Origin: an uncultured Pseudoflavonifractor sp.
GTDB lineage: Bacteria; Bacillota; Clostridia; Oscillospirales; Oscillospiraceae
Direction of reading: 5' to 3'
Assembly: GCF_944387805.1 (NCBI RefSeq)
Contig: NZ_CALXGI010000001.1
Location: 1 to 64,000 of the forward strand
Length of the DNA stretch: 64,000 nt
The notes beneath the pieces were generated by a model, which saw only the letters and a list, made by a program, of their open reading frames with translations, was not told where the DNA came from and did not search any database. The translations under genes and the position numbers were made by a program. Below are positions 34,401-42,373 of this stretch, in pieces (the stretch's first letter is position 1; each line of letters starts with the position of its first letter).

Positions 34401-35333
34401 TTAGGAGAGCAGGCTGGCCATGACCGCCACCAACGGCAGGGTGATGACCGACAGCAGAGTGGACAACGTAACCATCTGGGCGGCGGAGCCCACGTCCCGG
34501 TTGTACTGCTGAGCCAGGATGCCGCTGGTGCCTGCGGTGGGGGTGCCGGCCAGAATGACCATAGAGCAGTACACCAGAGCGGGCAGGCGGAAGGGCAGGA
34601 GCAGCAGGGCGGTAATCAGAGGGATGACAATGAGCTTGAAGATGGAAGAGACATACAGGTCGGGGCGGCGGAAGGTGCGGCCCAGGTCGGTGGAGGCCAT
34701 TTGGCCGCCGATGACCACCATGGCCAGCGGGGTGTTCAGGTCGCCCAGAAAATCCACCGCGTTGCCCACCATGGAGGGCAGCCGCATCCCGCTGAGAAAC
34801 AGCGCCAACCCCACAGCCAGACCGATGGTCCCCGGGTTGATAAGGGCCTGGCGGACGGATATTTTCTTCTGCCCGCCCACCAGGATCACTCCGTGGGTCC
34901 ACTGGAAGAGGTTGAAGGTGATGGTGGCCACCACGGCGAAGATAACCGCCTCCTCCCCCAGTACAGCCTGGAGCAGAGGCATGCCCATAAAGCCGTTGTT
35001 GGCGTACACGGTGCCAAACCGGAGCACCAGCCGGGTATCCTCCGGACTGGAGCGGAAGAGCAGGGGCAGCAGGGAACAGAACACCACATAGTAGGCCGCA
35101 GTGATGAGGAACATAACGCCGATGTTCCGAAGAAGGCCGGGGTCGGGGTCGATCTGCATGGAGCTGATAATGACGCAGGGGATGGCCACATAGAGCAGCA
35201 GGTTGGACAGCTGCCCCAGGGTTCCAGGGGAGAGCCGCCCCAGCTTGGCCATGACAAAGCCCACCCCCATCAGTAGAAAGAGGGTGACCACCTGTCCCGC
35301 TACCACCAGCAGATTGTTGAAGATATCCCACAT
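34401..35333 (-). CDS. AEC (auxin efflux carrier) family transporter
   Basis: 310-residue, about ten-helix transporter of the AEC/MleP family. YVAIPCVIISS, YANNGFMGMPLLQAVLG and GTPTAGTSGILAQQY are characteristic. Bacterial members carry malate, malonate or amino acids; no substrate can be assigned here. Single gene. Confidence 0.88.
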   Translation of the reverse strand: MWDIFNNLLVVAGQVVTLFLLMGVGFVMAKLGRLSPGTLGQLSNLLLYVAIPCVIISSMQIDPDPGLLRNIGVMFLITAAYYVVFCSLLPLLFRSSPEDTRLVLRFGTVYANNGFMGMPLLQAVLGEEAVIFAVVATITFNLFQWTHGVILVGGQKKISVRQALINPGTIGLAVGLALFLSGMRLPSMVGNAVDFLGDLNTPLAMVVIGGQMASTDLGRTFRRPDLYVSSIFKLIVIPLITALLLLPFRLPALVYCSMVILAGTPTAGTSGILAQQYNRDVGSAAQMVTLSTLLSVITLPLVAVMASLLS

Positions 35334-35452
35334 ACCAGGAACCTCACATCCATACAGAATTTCCTTTTCAAGGGAAAGACGCTAAATATTATTATAATCC
35401 GCCCGGACTGCGGATGCAAGGGCGCCGGGCTGCCCCTTAGAAAGGGGCAGGA

Positions 35453-35489
35453 CAAAAAGAGCGGGCGGGGAAGGTTCCCCGCCCGCTCA
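35453..35489 (-). terminator. Terminator after the secreted phosphatase gene
   Basis: Minus strand GAGCGGGCGGGGAA/TTCCCCGCCCGCTC, 2-base loop, then TTTTTGT. Confidence 0.92.
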
Positions 35490-35510
35490 GATTGGGAAAG
35501 ACAGATGGAG

Positions 35511-37691
35511 TTAGCCGGCGTCGGCGGCGGTGTCAACCGTGAGGATGAGCACGCCGTCAGACTGGACGGCCTGGATGCCCAGCAGGGTGCTGACGGCATC
35601 CGCAGAGACATAGTAGTTGCCCTGGTATACCTGGGCGGTCACCTCTACCGGCTGGCCGTCCACCAGGACGGTGATGGCGCCGGAGGCCTCAAAGGCGGGG
35701 ATGGTGACGGCGGGCAGGGGATCGGCGGTATAGGCGGCGCCGGTGGTGATGATCACCTGGCCGTCAATCCACTCCACATTAAACTGCTTGCCGGTGCCGT
35801 TGAGGGCAGAGGCCAGATCCCGCAGGCGGTAGAAGCCGTCCAGAGCGGCGGCGGCCTTGGGGGCGCCGTCCACCAGCACGGGGGCGTTGTCCTTGGCCTG
35901 CGCCACCAGGGCGTCATAATCGGCCAGGTTGTAGCTCGCGCTGTAAGGAGTGGGCAGCAGGCCGGCGTTGATGTAGCCGATGAGCTCGGCGCGGCGCGGG
36001 TCGTCCTCGTTCAGATCCACGCCCACGATTTTCCAGTTGTTGTCAACGGTGGGAGCCACGGGGGAATGCTCGGCAAAATAGGCCACAATCATGTCCCGGA
36101 TGGAGTTGGAGGACTCCCACTCCTTGGTGGCGGACACGATGCCCTGGGCCTTCAGAGCGGAGGAGTAGCGGTAATTGTTCACTGCCAGGGTGAGGGTCTG
36201 GTCATCCTTCAGGGGCTCGCCCTTGAACATAACGTTCTTGATGCGCTCACCCTTGGGCTGGGACAGGTCGATCTCATAGTCCACACCGGCGAACATATCA
36301 TAGAGATAGTCGGGGTACTCGGGGTCGAAGGAGATGTTGATGTCGCCCTCCTTCCACTGGTTGTAGCACTCAGCGGACCACTCCATATAGGCCTTCAATT
36401 CGGCGCCGGTGACCTGGACCCGATAGAGGGTATTGTCGAACTTATAGATGTCGAAGATGTTGCCGTAGTTGATGTCCCCGGCGGGCAGATCGCTGGTGTT
36501 CTTGAACAGGGCTGCGGCGGACACATCGGCCCCCGAGTTCTCCAGCTGGACCTGGTTGATGAGGTCCATGACGGCGGTGTCCTCCAGCCTGCCCTGGGGC
36601 AGACCGGCGATCTCGTTGTCCGGCTGGAATTTGGCGGTGGTGGTGCCCAGGGGAGGCAGGGGCTCGCCGCTCTCGTCGGTGCCGCCGGCAATGTAGTCAA
36701 TGGTCTTCTGATGGGCCTCGGCCACCAGGGGAATGTCCCGGATCTCCTGGCTGGGGGCAACATCCGTCATGTCCACGATCTCCACGGTGGCGTCGACCAC
36801 ATTCTTGTCGGCATCCAGGGTGAGATCGAAGCGGGCGATGTCCCGGCCGCCGTTGCGCACGCCGCCGATGACCACATTGCCCTGCTTCTCGTTGACCACC
36901 ACATGGTTATGGGCCACCTGAAGCACGTCGATCTCCGGATTATCGTCCAGAATCTTCTGGGCGGAATCGGAGCCGCCCTCCTCGTCAAACTCTGCGTACA
37001 TGCCCATGTGAGCGGAGACCACGATGACGTCGGCCTTGTCGCCGATCTCGTCGATGGCCTTGTCCACGGCCACGCTGGCGGCCTCATAGACGGCGTCGTC
37101 GATGCCCTCCTTGCCGCCGTCCCAGATGGGCACATCAGGGGTGACCACGCCGATGACGGCCACCTTGACGCCGCCCCGCTCCACAATGGTCCAGCCGGCG
37201 CCGGTAACCGGCTGGCCGGCGGCGTCGGTGACGTTGGCGGCCAGCACCGGGAAGTCGGCCTGGCTCAGGATGGCCTGCATGATGGGAATGCCCCAGTTGA
37301 ACTCGTGGTTGCCCACGGTCATGGCGTCATAGCCCATGTAGTTCATGGCGGCGATGACGGGATGGGGCTCCTCGGGCGTCTTGTTATAGAGGTCGTCGGT
37401 CATAATGGTGCCCTGAATGTCGTCGCCGGCGTCAATCAGGATGGTGTTGGGATTCTCCGCCCGCACCTGCTGGATATAGGTGTAGAGGCGGGCCATGCCG
37501 TTGTTGGTGCTCTCGGCATTGTCCTCATAGGAGTAGCCCCAGATATTGCCATGCATATCCGAGGTGCCCAGAATGGTGATGTGGGTCTCGCCGGCGCCGG
37601 CGGCCAGGGCCGCGGGGACCAGGGAGACCAGCATGGCCGCGGCCAGCAGGCCTGCCAGCAGGGTGCGGACGCCGCTTTTTCTCTGTCTCAT
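35511..37691 (-). CDS. Secreted bifunctional metallophosphatase/5'-nucleotidase
   Basis: About 726 residues. Signal peptide (LLAGLLAAAMLVSLVPAALA) to about residue 30. The calcineurin-like domain has GTSDMHGN, DAGDDIQG, VGNHEFNWG, VVSAHMG and VAHNHVV. The 5_nucleotid_C domain (about 365-545) is followed by a C-terminal segment (from about 605) resembling copper-amine-oxidase N-terminal-like stalk repeats. It likely hydrolyses extracellular nucleotides or 2',3'-cyclic nucleotides, releasing nucleosides and phosphate. The ATG at 37691 has AAGGAG 8 bases away; 37697 is the alternative. Confidence 0.9.
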   Translation of the reverse strand: MRQRKSGVRTLLAGLLAAAMLVSLVPAALAAGAGETHITILGTSDMHGNIWGYSYEDNAESTNNGMARLYTYIQQVRAENPNTILIDAGDDIQGTIMTDDLYNKTPEEPHPVIAAMNYMGYDAMTVGNHEFNWGIPIMQAILSQADFPVLAANVTDAAGQPVTGAGWTIVERGGVKVAVIGVVTPDVPIWDGGKEGIDDAVYEAASVAVDKAIDEIGDKADVIVVSAHMGMYAEFDEEGGSDSAQKILDDNPEIDVLQVAHNHVVVNEKQGNVVIGGVRNGGRDIARFDLTLDADKNVVDATVEIVDMTDVAPSQEIRDIPLVAEAHQKTIDYIAGGTDESGEPLPPLGTTTAKFQPDNEIAGLPQGRLEDTAVMDLINQVQLENSGADVSAAALFKNTSDLPAGDINYGNIFDIYKFDNTLYRVQVTGAELKAYMEWSAECYNQWKEGDINISFDPEYPDYLYDMFAGVDYEIDLSQPKGERIKNVMFKGEPLKDDQTLTLAVNNYRYSSALKAQGIVSATKEWESSNSIRDMIVAYFAEHSPVAPTVDNNWKIVGVDLNEDDPRRAELIGYINAGLLPTPYSASYNLADYDALVAQAKDNAPVLVDGAPKAAAALDGFYRLRDLASALNGTGKQFNVEWIDGQVIITTGAAYTADPLPAVTIPAFEASGAITVLVDGQPVEVTAQVYQGNYYVSADAVSTLLGIQAVQSDGVLILTVDTAADAG

Positions 37692-37744
37692 GTTCATCGC
37701 TCCTTCTGTCCGTTTTTTCAGGTTCCGGGACCTGAGATACCTCT

Positions 37745-37773
37745 ATTGTAGATGTTTTGCATGAAATCTTCAA
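37745..37773 (-). promoter_or_regulatory. Promoter of the secreted phosphatase gene
   Basis: Minus strand: -35 TTGAAG (37773-37768), 17-base spacer, -10 TACAAT (37750-37745). Confidence 0.65.
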
Positions 37774-37799
37774 TAGACATCTGAACAATCGTACATAAA

Positions 37800-37844
37800 A
37801 TTTCCGGCAGGGGCGCTGCGGAATGCAGTACCCCTGCCGGACAG
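37800..37844 (-). terminator. Terminator-like hairpin after the toxin-like operon
   Basis: TCCGGCAGGGG/CCCCTGCCGGA with an inner CTGC/GCAG stem; on the minus strand AAATTTTAT follows. Confidence 0.65.
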
Positions 37845-37878
37845 GGCGGGCACAAAACGCGGGGATGCAGAGGCGAAC

Positions 37879-38094
37879 TCAGCGCTTTAAAATGATCAGA
37901 ACAAGGTCAATCAAAATGAGGCAGGCAGAGGCCGCTATCATGAAAGACCAGAAAGCGAAATTATAATTCAGCTCGCGCAGGCCGGCAATGATAACAAATG
38001 TAGGGCCTATAATGGTCAGGATTCGCTTAATTGTCAGATCCCTGTCCCGCTTGCGGGCCTTCCACGCCTGCCAGAACTCAGACATAGTTTTCAT
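37879..38094 (-). CDS. Small two-helix membrane protein next to toxin-like gene
   Basis: 71 residues. A basic N-terminus (WKARKRDRDLTIKR) is followed by two hydrophobic helices (about 24-40 and 45-69). It overlaps the end of the secreted protein gene by 17 bases and has GGGAG 7-8 bases before its ATG, so the two are translationally linked. Lower GC than the window. A small membrane protein behind a secreted toxin-like gene is a common layout for immunity proteins; this is inference only. Confidence 0.6.
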   Translation of the reverse strand: MKTMSEFWQAWKARKRDRDLTIKRILTIIGPTFVIIAGLRELNYNFAFWSFMIAASACLILIDLVLIILKR

Positions 38095-39016
38095 AGGCAA
38101 GCTCCCTCTGCCTCTCATAATCCTCAAAGATATTTTCCGGAATCGTAAAGGTTGTGCCGGCTTCAAGCAGTGTTGGCTGATCCAAACTTCCGACCTTTGC
38201 CCAACCTTCATATGTCATGGTTTTTCCGCCGCTATAATAGGGGCCGCCTCCATTGATGAGCACGTATCTCCAATAGACTGCGCTCCCGGTATACTCCAGA
38301 AGCTCACTATTACTGGTTATTATAGAGACTCCGCCGAAAATAGCGGACAATATACCAAATGTCATTGCAGTGCTGGGATTAAACGCTAATATAGTAGCAA
38401 GAAAAGACGCTACGCTTGTTCCTGACGAAACTTCATGCAGTCTTGTACGATTCATTTCATAGCTCAGATTTTCTTTATAGTTATATTCAATGCCACCAAT
38501 AATTTGAGAAACCAGACCGGTCCAGTTATAATTTGTATGCTGCGGCCCGTGGATATCTTCTAGCTGGTCCATCAGCGAACGGTACACGTCTGTATCCTCG
38601 GCCATCGGCGTAATTGCGGGAGCTTCGCGCACCGTAATATCCACCAGCGTGCTTTCGTCCCTGTGCTCCAAACAGTACTCTTTCAGAGAGGCGCGAAATT
38701 CATTGCCTTTAAATGTCTGCATATCACTTCCGGTTAAGGTATCGAGGCTAAGCTCATCCTTTGTCAGCCACAGGGAATGGGCAGGTTCTCCTATGTCTGC
38801 CCATACAACCTCTATCGCACCTGTGTCGAATAATGTAATTCCGTAGATTGTCTCGCCATTGGAGTAAAACTCCGTTGACTGTGTATCAGTAAAATAGCTG
38901 TCGATGAGGGTATATCCATTCTCTTCCCAGGTATAGCGTTCTGAAAGGGTGGATGTTGAGGACGCCGCGGATACGACAGAAAAACAAGGGAGGATGAAAC
39001 TCAGGATAAGAAGCAT
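38078..39016 (-). CDS. Secreted bacteriocin/toxin-like protein, start out of frame by one base
   Basis: 312 residues from the ATG at 39016, beginning inside a signal-peptide core (MLLILSFILPCFSVVSA). A better start, the ATG at 39036 with AAAGAGG 7 bases upstream, is one base out of frame because of an A7 run. With A8 it would read MKKKLLSMLLILSF, a standard signal peptide. The mature part is acidic and Tyr/Thr-rich, with a Gly/Ala-rich hydrophobic stretch (about 205-245: VASFLATILAFNPSTAMTFG) that could insert in a membrane. I suspect a geobacillin-26-like family but cannot confirm it. Clearly AT-richer than its surroundings. Confidence 0.55.
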   Translation of the reverse strand: MLLILSFILPCFSVVSAASSTSTLSERYTWEENGYTLIDSYFTDTQSTEFYSNGETIYGITLFDTGAIEVVWADIGEPAHSLWLTKDELSLDTLTGSDMQTFKGNEFRASLKEYCLEHRDESTLVDITVREAPAITPMAEDTDVYRSLMDQLEDIHGPQHTNYNWTGLVSQIIGGIEYNYKENLSYEMNRTRLHEVSSGTSVASFLATILAFNPSTAMTFGILSAIFGGVSIITSNSELLEYTGSAVYWRYVLINGGGPYYSGGKTMTYEGWAKVGSLDQPTLLEAGTTFTIPENIFEDYERQRELAYENYV

Positions 39017-39093
39017 GGAAAGCAGCTTTTTTTCATAAAATAACCTCTTTACTATTAAAGACAGAAAACAGGCTTATGAATCGTGATGTCAAA

Positions 39094-39141
39094 AAAGCAA
39101 TGCACATAAGCCGTTCTTTTTTCAAAACGGCTTATGTGCAT
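39094..39141 (-). terminator. Attenuator-type terminator in the toxin-like gene leader
   Basis: Minus strand ATGCACATAAGCCGTT (39141-39126) pairs perfectly with AACGGCTTATGTGCAT (39115-39100) around a 10-base loop, followed by TGCTTTTTT. It lies between the promoter and the toxin-like gene. The stop codon of the leader ORF is in its loop. Confidence 0.8.
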
Positions 39142-39235
39142 CAAAAATAAATTTATTATGACCTTTCCAGTAAGGAAAGCGGCAGAAAAAATTCCTGTCT
39201 TCCTTGGGAGAGCTATCGCACAATTTGATACCCAT
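39122..39235 (-). CDS. 37-codon leader ORF ending in the attenuator hairpin
   Basis: ATG with GGAG 7 bases upstream, about 50 bases after a consensus promoter. The peptide starts MGIKLCDSSPKEDRN and ends FDAHKPF; the stop TGA is in the loop of the terminator hairpin. Translation to the end would cover the 5' arm and block the hairpin. Not related to any protein I recognise. Confidence 0.5.
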   Translation of the reverse strand: MGIKLCDSSPKEDRNFFCRFPYWKGHNKFIFDAHKPF

Positions 39236-39290
39236 ATAAAATCTCCACTTAATAAAACGACAGCGACAGGCTTCCACTATTCTTGTTATT

Positions 39291-39319
39291 ATTATATATA
39301 GTAAAAAATAGAATGTCAA
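39291..39319 (-). promoter_or_regulatory. Perfect consensus promoter of the toxin-like operon
   Basis: Minus strand: TTGACA (39319-39314), 17-base spacer, TATAAT (39296-39291); both hexamers are exact. Confidence 0.85.
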
Positions 39320-39378
39320 CAATTTTTATGAATATTCCTGCGGTATTCCGTCTCAATGTGGCCTCCGCCGTATTTTCA

Positions 39379-39408
39379 TTGACAAAGACCCGGCAGACTC
39401 GCTATACT
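39379..39408 (+). promoter_or_regulatory. Promoter of the ABC exporter gene
   Basis: TTGACA (39379-39384), 18-base spacer, TATACT (39403-39408). The transcription start near 39415 excludes longer N-terminal extensions of the exporter. Confidence 0.72.
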
Positions 39409-39444
39409 GAGTTCGATTATGGAAAAGAGAAAGGAAGAATCGTT

Positions 39445-41202
39445 TTGTCCTCCAAGCGTCAAGGCAGGCGGGGCTATCTCCGCATTTTTGCCTCCTACTA
39501 CCGCCCCCACTGGAAGCTCTTTGCCCTGGACATGGTGTGCGCCCTGTTCATCTGCATTGTAGACCTGGCCTTCCCCTACTTCTCCCGGCTGGCCATGAAG
39601 GACCTGCTGCCGGAGAAGCTGTTTGTCACCTTCTTCACCGTTATGGCTGTGCTGGCGGCGGCCTATGTGCTCAAGGGCGTGTTCTACTATATTGTCACCT
39701 ACTGGGGCCACCTGCTGGGGGTGCGGATGGAGGCGGACATCCGCCGGGACCTGTTCGCCCACATGCAGGACCTGTCCTTCTCCTTCTATGACAAAAACCG
39801 CACCGGCCAGCTCATGAGCCGTGTTACCGGCGACCTCTTTGAGATCACCGAGCTGGCCCACCACGGCCCCGAGGACCTGTTCATCTCCACCGTCACGCTG
39901 GTGGGCGCGTTCATTATCATGCTCACCATCCGGTGGGAGCTGGCCCTCATTGTGTTTGCGGTGGTGCCCCTCTTCGCCCTGTTCACCATCTTCCAGCGCA
40001 AGCGGATGATGCGCTGCTCCACCGAGGTAAAGCAGCGCCTGGCGGGCATCAACGGGGAGGTGGAGTCCTCCATCTCCGGCATGCGCACCGCCAAGGCCTT
40101 TGCCAACGAGGCCGCCGAGAGCGCCAAGTTCGCCGCCGCCAACGACCAGTTCCGCAACGCCAAGCGGGGCTACTACAAGGCCATGGCCACCTACCAGTCC
40201 GGCCTGGAGCTGGCCATGGGCATGATGAGCGTGCTGGTCATCGCCTTCGGCGGCATGCTCATCATGCAGGGCAAGATGGACCTGGCCGACCTGACCGCCT
40301 TCTCCCTCTACGTCACCACCTTTATCACCCCCATCCGCAAGCTCTCCGCCTTTGTGGAGCAGTTTATGCAGGGCATGGCGGGCTTCAAGCGGTTCGTGGA
40401 GCTGATGGAGGTGGAGCCTGAAATTCAGGACGCCCCGGACGCTGTGGCTCTGACAGACGTAAAGGGCGATATTCTGGTGGACGACGTGACCTTCCGGTAC
40501 GAGTCCTCCGCCGAGGATGTGCTCTCCCATGTGACCCTCCACGTCCGCCCCGGCGAGACGGTGGCGGTGGTGGGGCCCTCCGGCGGCGGCAAGTCCACCC
40601 TGTGCCAACTCATCCCCCGGTTCTACGACGTGACCGAAGGCCGCATCCTGGTGGACGGCCACGATGTGCGCACCCTGAAGCAGCACTCCCTGCGGGAGAA
40701 TATCGGGATTGTCCAGCAGGATGTGTTCCTCTTCGCAGGCACTATCTACGACAACATCCGATATGGCCGCCCCGACGCCACCAACGCCGAGATCGTAGCG
40801 GCGGCCAAGCTGGCGGAGATCTACGACGACATCATGGACATGCCCGACGGCTTCCAGACCCAGGTGGGCGAGCGGGGCGTCATGCTCTCCGGCGGCCAGA
40901 AGCAGCGGGTGTCCATCGCCCGCATTTTTCTGAAAAACCCGCCCATCCTCATTCTGGACGAGGCCACCTCTGCCCTGGACTCCGTTACGGAGGAGCACAT
41001 TCAGTCTGCCTTTGACACTCTGGCGGAGGGCCGCACTACCCTCATCATCGCCCACCGGCTGTCCACCATCCGCTCCGCCTCCCGCATTATCGTCATCGAC
41101 GGCGCGGGCATCCGGGAGGAGGGAACCCACCAGGAGCTGCTGGCTGCCGGCGGGGAGTACGCCCGGCTGTGGAACGCCCAGAAGGGTGGACAGACAGCCT
41201 GA
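39445..41202 (+). CDS. ABC exporter, fused membrane and ATP-binding domains
   Basis: 585 residues: six-helix ABC_membrane domain (about 20-310) and a nucleotide-binding domain with Walker A GPSGGGKST, signature MLSGGQKQR and Walker B ILILDEATSALD. The TTG at 39445 is chosen because AAGGA lies 9 bases upstream and the predicted transcript begins after the earlier in-frame starts. MsbA/BmrA-like half-transporter; homodimer expected. Substrate unknown. Divergent from the toxin-like operon but GC-typical of the host. Confidence 0.9.
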   Translation: MSSKRQGRRGYLRIFASYYRPHWKLFALDMVCALFICIVDLAFPYFSRLAMKDLLPEKLFVTFFTVMAVLAAAYVLKGVFYYIVTYWGHLLGVRMEADIRRDLFAHMQDLSFSFYDKNRTGQLMSRVTGDLFEITELAHHGPEDLFISTVTLVGAFIIMLTIRWELALIVFAVVPLFALFTIFQRKRMMRCSTEVKQRLAGINGEVESSISGMRTAKAFANEAAESAKFAAANDQFRNAKRGYYKAMATYQSGLELAMGMMSVLVIAFGGMLIMQGKMDLADLTAFSLYVTTFITPIRKLSAFVEQFMQGMAGFKRFVELMEVEPEIQDAPDAVALTDVKGDILVDDVTFRYESSAEDVLSHVTLHVRPGETVAVVGPSGGGKSTLCQLIPRFYDVTEGRILVDGHDVRTLKQHSLRENIGIVQQDVFLFAGTIYDNIRYGRPDATNAEIVAAAKLAEIYDDIMDMPDGFQTQVGERGVMLSGGQKQRVSIARIFLKNPPILILDEATSALDSVTEEHIQSAFDTLAEGRTTLIIAHRLSTIRSASRIIVIDGAGIREEGTHQELLAAGGEYARLWNAQKGGQTA

Positions 41203-41226
41203 CTTTTCCACCACGGAGGTGTTTTT

Positions 41227-42315
41227 GTGCATAAATTCAGACGTTTTACCCTGATTGCCCTGGTACTTGCCCTGCTTCTGCTGTCCGGCTGCGGAAGAGA
41301 AACGGCCGCTGCCGGCGGCTTTGCCGGTGTGGGCGGCCGGGCACGGGAGCTGACAGAGGAGGAGACCGCCGCCGCCCGGGAGAGGGTGGAGGCCCAGCTG
41401 GGCCTGCTGGCCGGTCAGGTGACGGAGGAGGAGTTTGACGCCTGCCTGGATCTGATGGAGCAGCTCTGGCCGCTCCGGCAGGAGCGGCTGGACAAGGATA
41501 AGTGGGAGAAATCCACCCAGGAGCAGCGGCTTGTGGACAAGCTCAACGGTCTCTACGAGGAATACACCGTCCGCTATATTGGCGACGGCGGCACATGGGG
41601 GTACGGCTACCCGGAGGAGCGGACCCTGGCCGTCTTTGACATTACGTCCAGCGGGGCGATTGTCCGCAGCCAGACGCAGCCCAGCCAGGACTCCGGCCGG
41701 GAGGAGTACACCGAGGCTGACTTCCAGCTCCTCTGGGACCAGATGACCGCTATGCTTCCGGAAGACGCCTGGGAGGATTTCGTCCGTTTTACTGTGTTCA
41801 CCGACGGGGAAAACGAGACCCTGGCCTATGTCCGGCAGGCGGACAACACGGGGGAGAAGTGGGAGATCGCTGTGGACCCGGCGGACGCCGGGGACGGGCA
41901 GATGTTTGTGGAGACTGTGCTCCACGAGTACAGCCACTATCTGACGCTCAATGACGGACAGGTGAAGTACACCACCCGGCAGACCGCCTCTACTTATAAC
42001 GAGCTGGGCATGGTATGCCGGGAGGGATCTTACCTGGACGATTTCTACCAGCGGTTCTGGACCGGCTATCTGGACGACCGCCTGTCCGACATGGATACTT
42101 ACAACTTCTTCCTCCGCCACGAGGACGATTTTGTCACTGACTATGCCTCCAGCAGCCCTTCGGAGGACATTGCTGAGAGCTTTACCTACTTTGTCCTCCA
42201 GGACAAGCCGCGGGAAGGGGATGCGGTGTGGGAGCAGAAGCTGAATTTCTTCTTTGCCTATCCCGAGATGGTGTCCCTCCGCTCGGATATCCGTACCTGC
42301 CTGGGCCTATCCTGA
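41227..42315 (+). CDS. Lipoprotein with HExxH metalloprotease-like motif
   Basis: 362 residues from a GTG preceded by GGAGGT. Lipobox LLLLSGC (lipid Cys about residue 22). The C-terminal half contains VLHEYSHYLTLNDGQ, an HExxH zinc motif, and a downstream EDIAESF that could supply the third ligand. Lies 24 bases after the ABC exporter and is probably co-transcribed. Peptidase activity is inferred from the motif only; no named family recognised. Confidence 0.7.
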   Translation: MHKFRRFTLIALVLALLLLSGCGRETAAAGGFAGVGGRARELTEEETAAARERVEAQLGLLAGQVTEEEFDACLDLMEQLWPLRQERLDKDKWEKSTQEQRLVDKLNGLYEEYTVRYIGDGGTWGYGYPEERTLAVFDITSSGAIVRSQTQPSQDSGREEYTEADFQLLWDQMTAMLPEDAWEDFVRFTVFTDGENETLAYVRQADNTGEKWEIAVDPADAGDGQMFVETVLHEYSHYLTLNDGQVKYTTRQTASTYNELGMVCREGSYLDDFYQRFWTGYLDDRLSDMDTYNFFLRHEDDFVTDYASSSPSEDIAESFTYFVLQDKPREGDAVWEQKLNFFFAYPEMVSLRSDIRTCLGLS

Positions 42316-42318
42316 ACG

Positions 42319-42366
42319 CAACTGTCCCCCGGGCTCTGCCTTATGCAGAGCCCGGGGGACAGTTTT
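42319..42366. terminator. Bidirectional terminator
   Basis: ACTGTCCCCCGGGCTCTGC/GCAGAGCCCGGGGGACAGT with a short loop, then TTTTG. Confidence 0.9.
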
Positions 42367-42373
42367 GCCTGTT

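Noticed and set aside
39100..39141. The 16-bp inverted repeat as a mobile-element end
   Set aside because: Only one copy was found, no transposase is near, and the T run on the minus strand plus promoter context explain it as a transcription terminator.
39283..39444. N-terminal extension of the ABC exporter to 39283
   Set aside because: The predicted transcript begins near 39415, after these codons, and the TTG at 39445 has a proper ribosome site.
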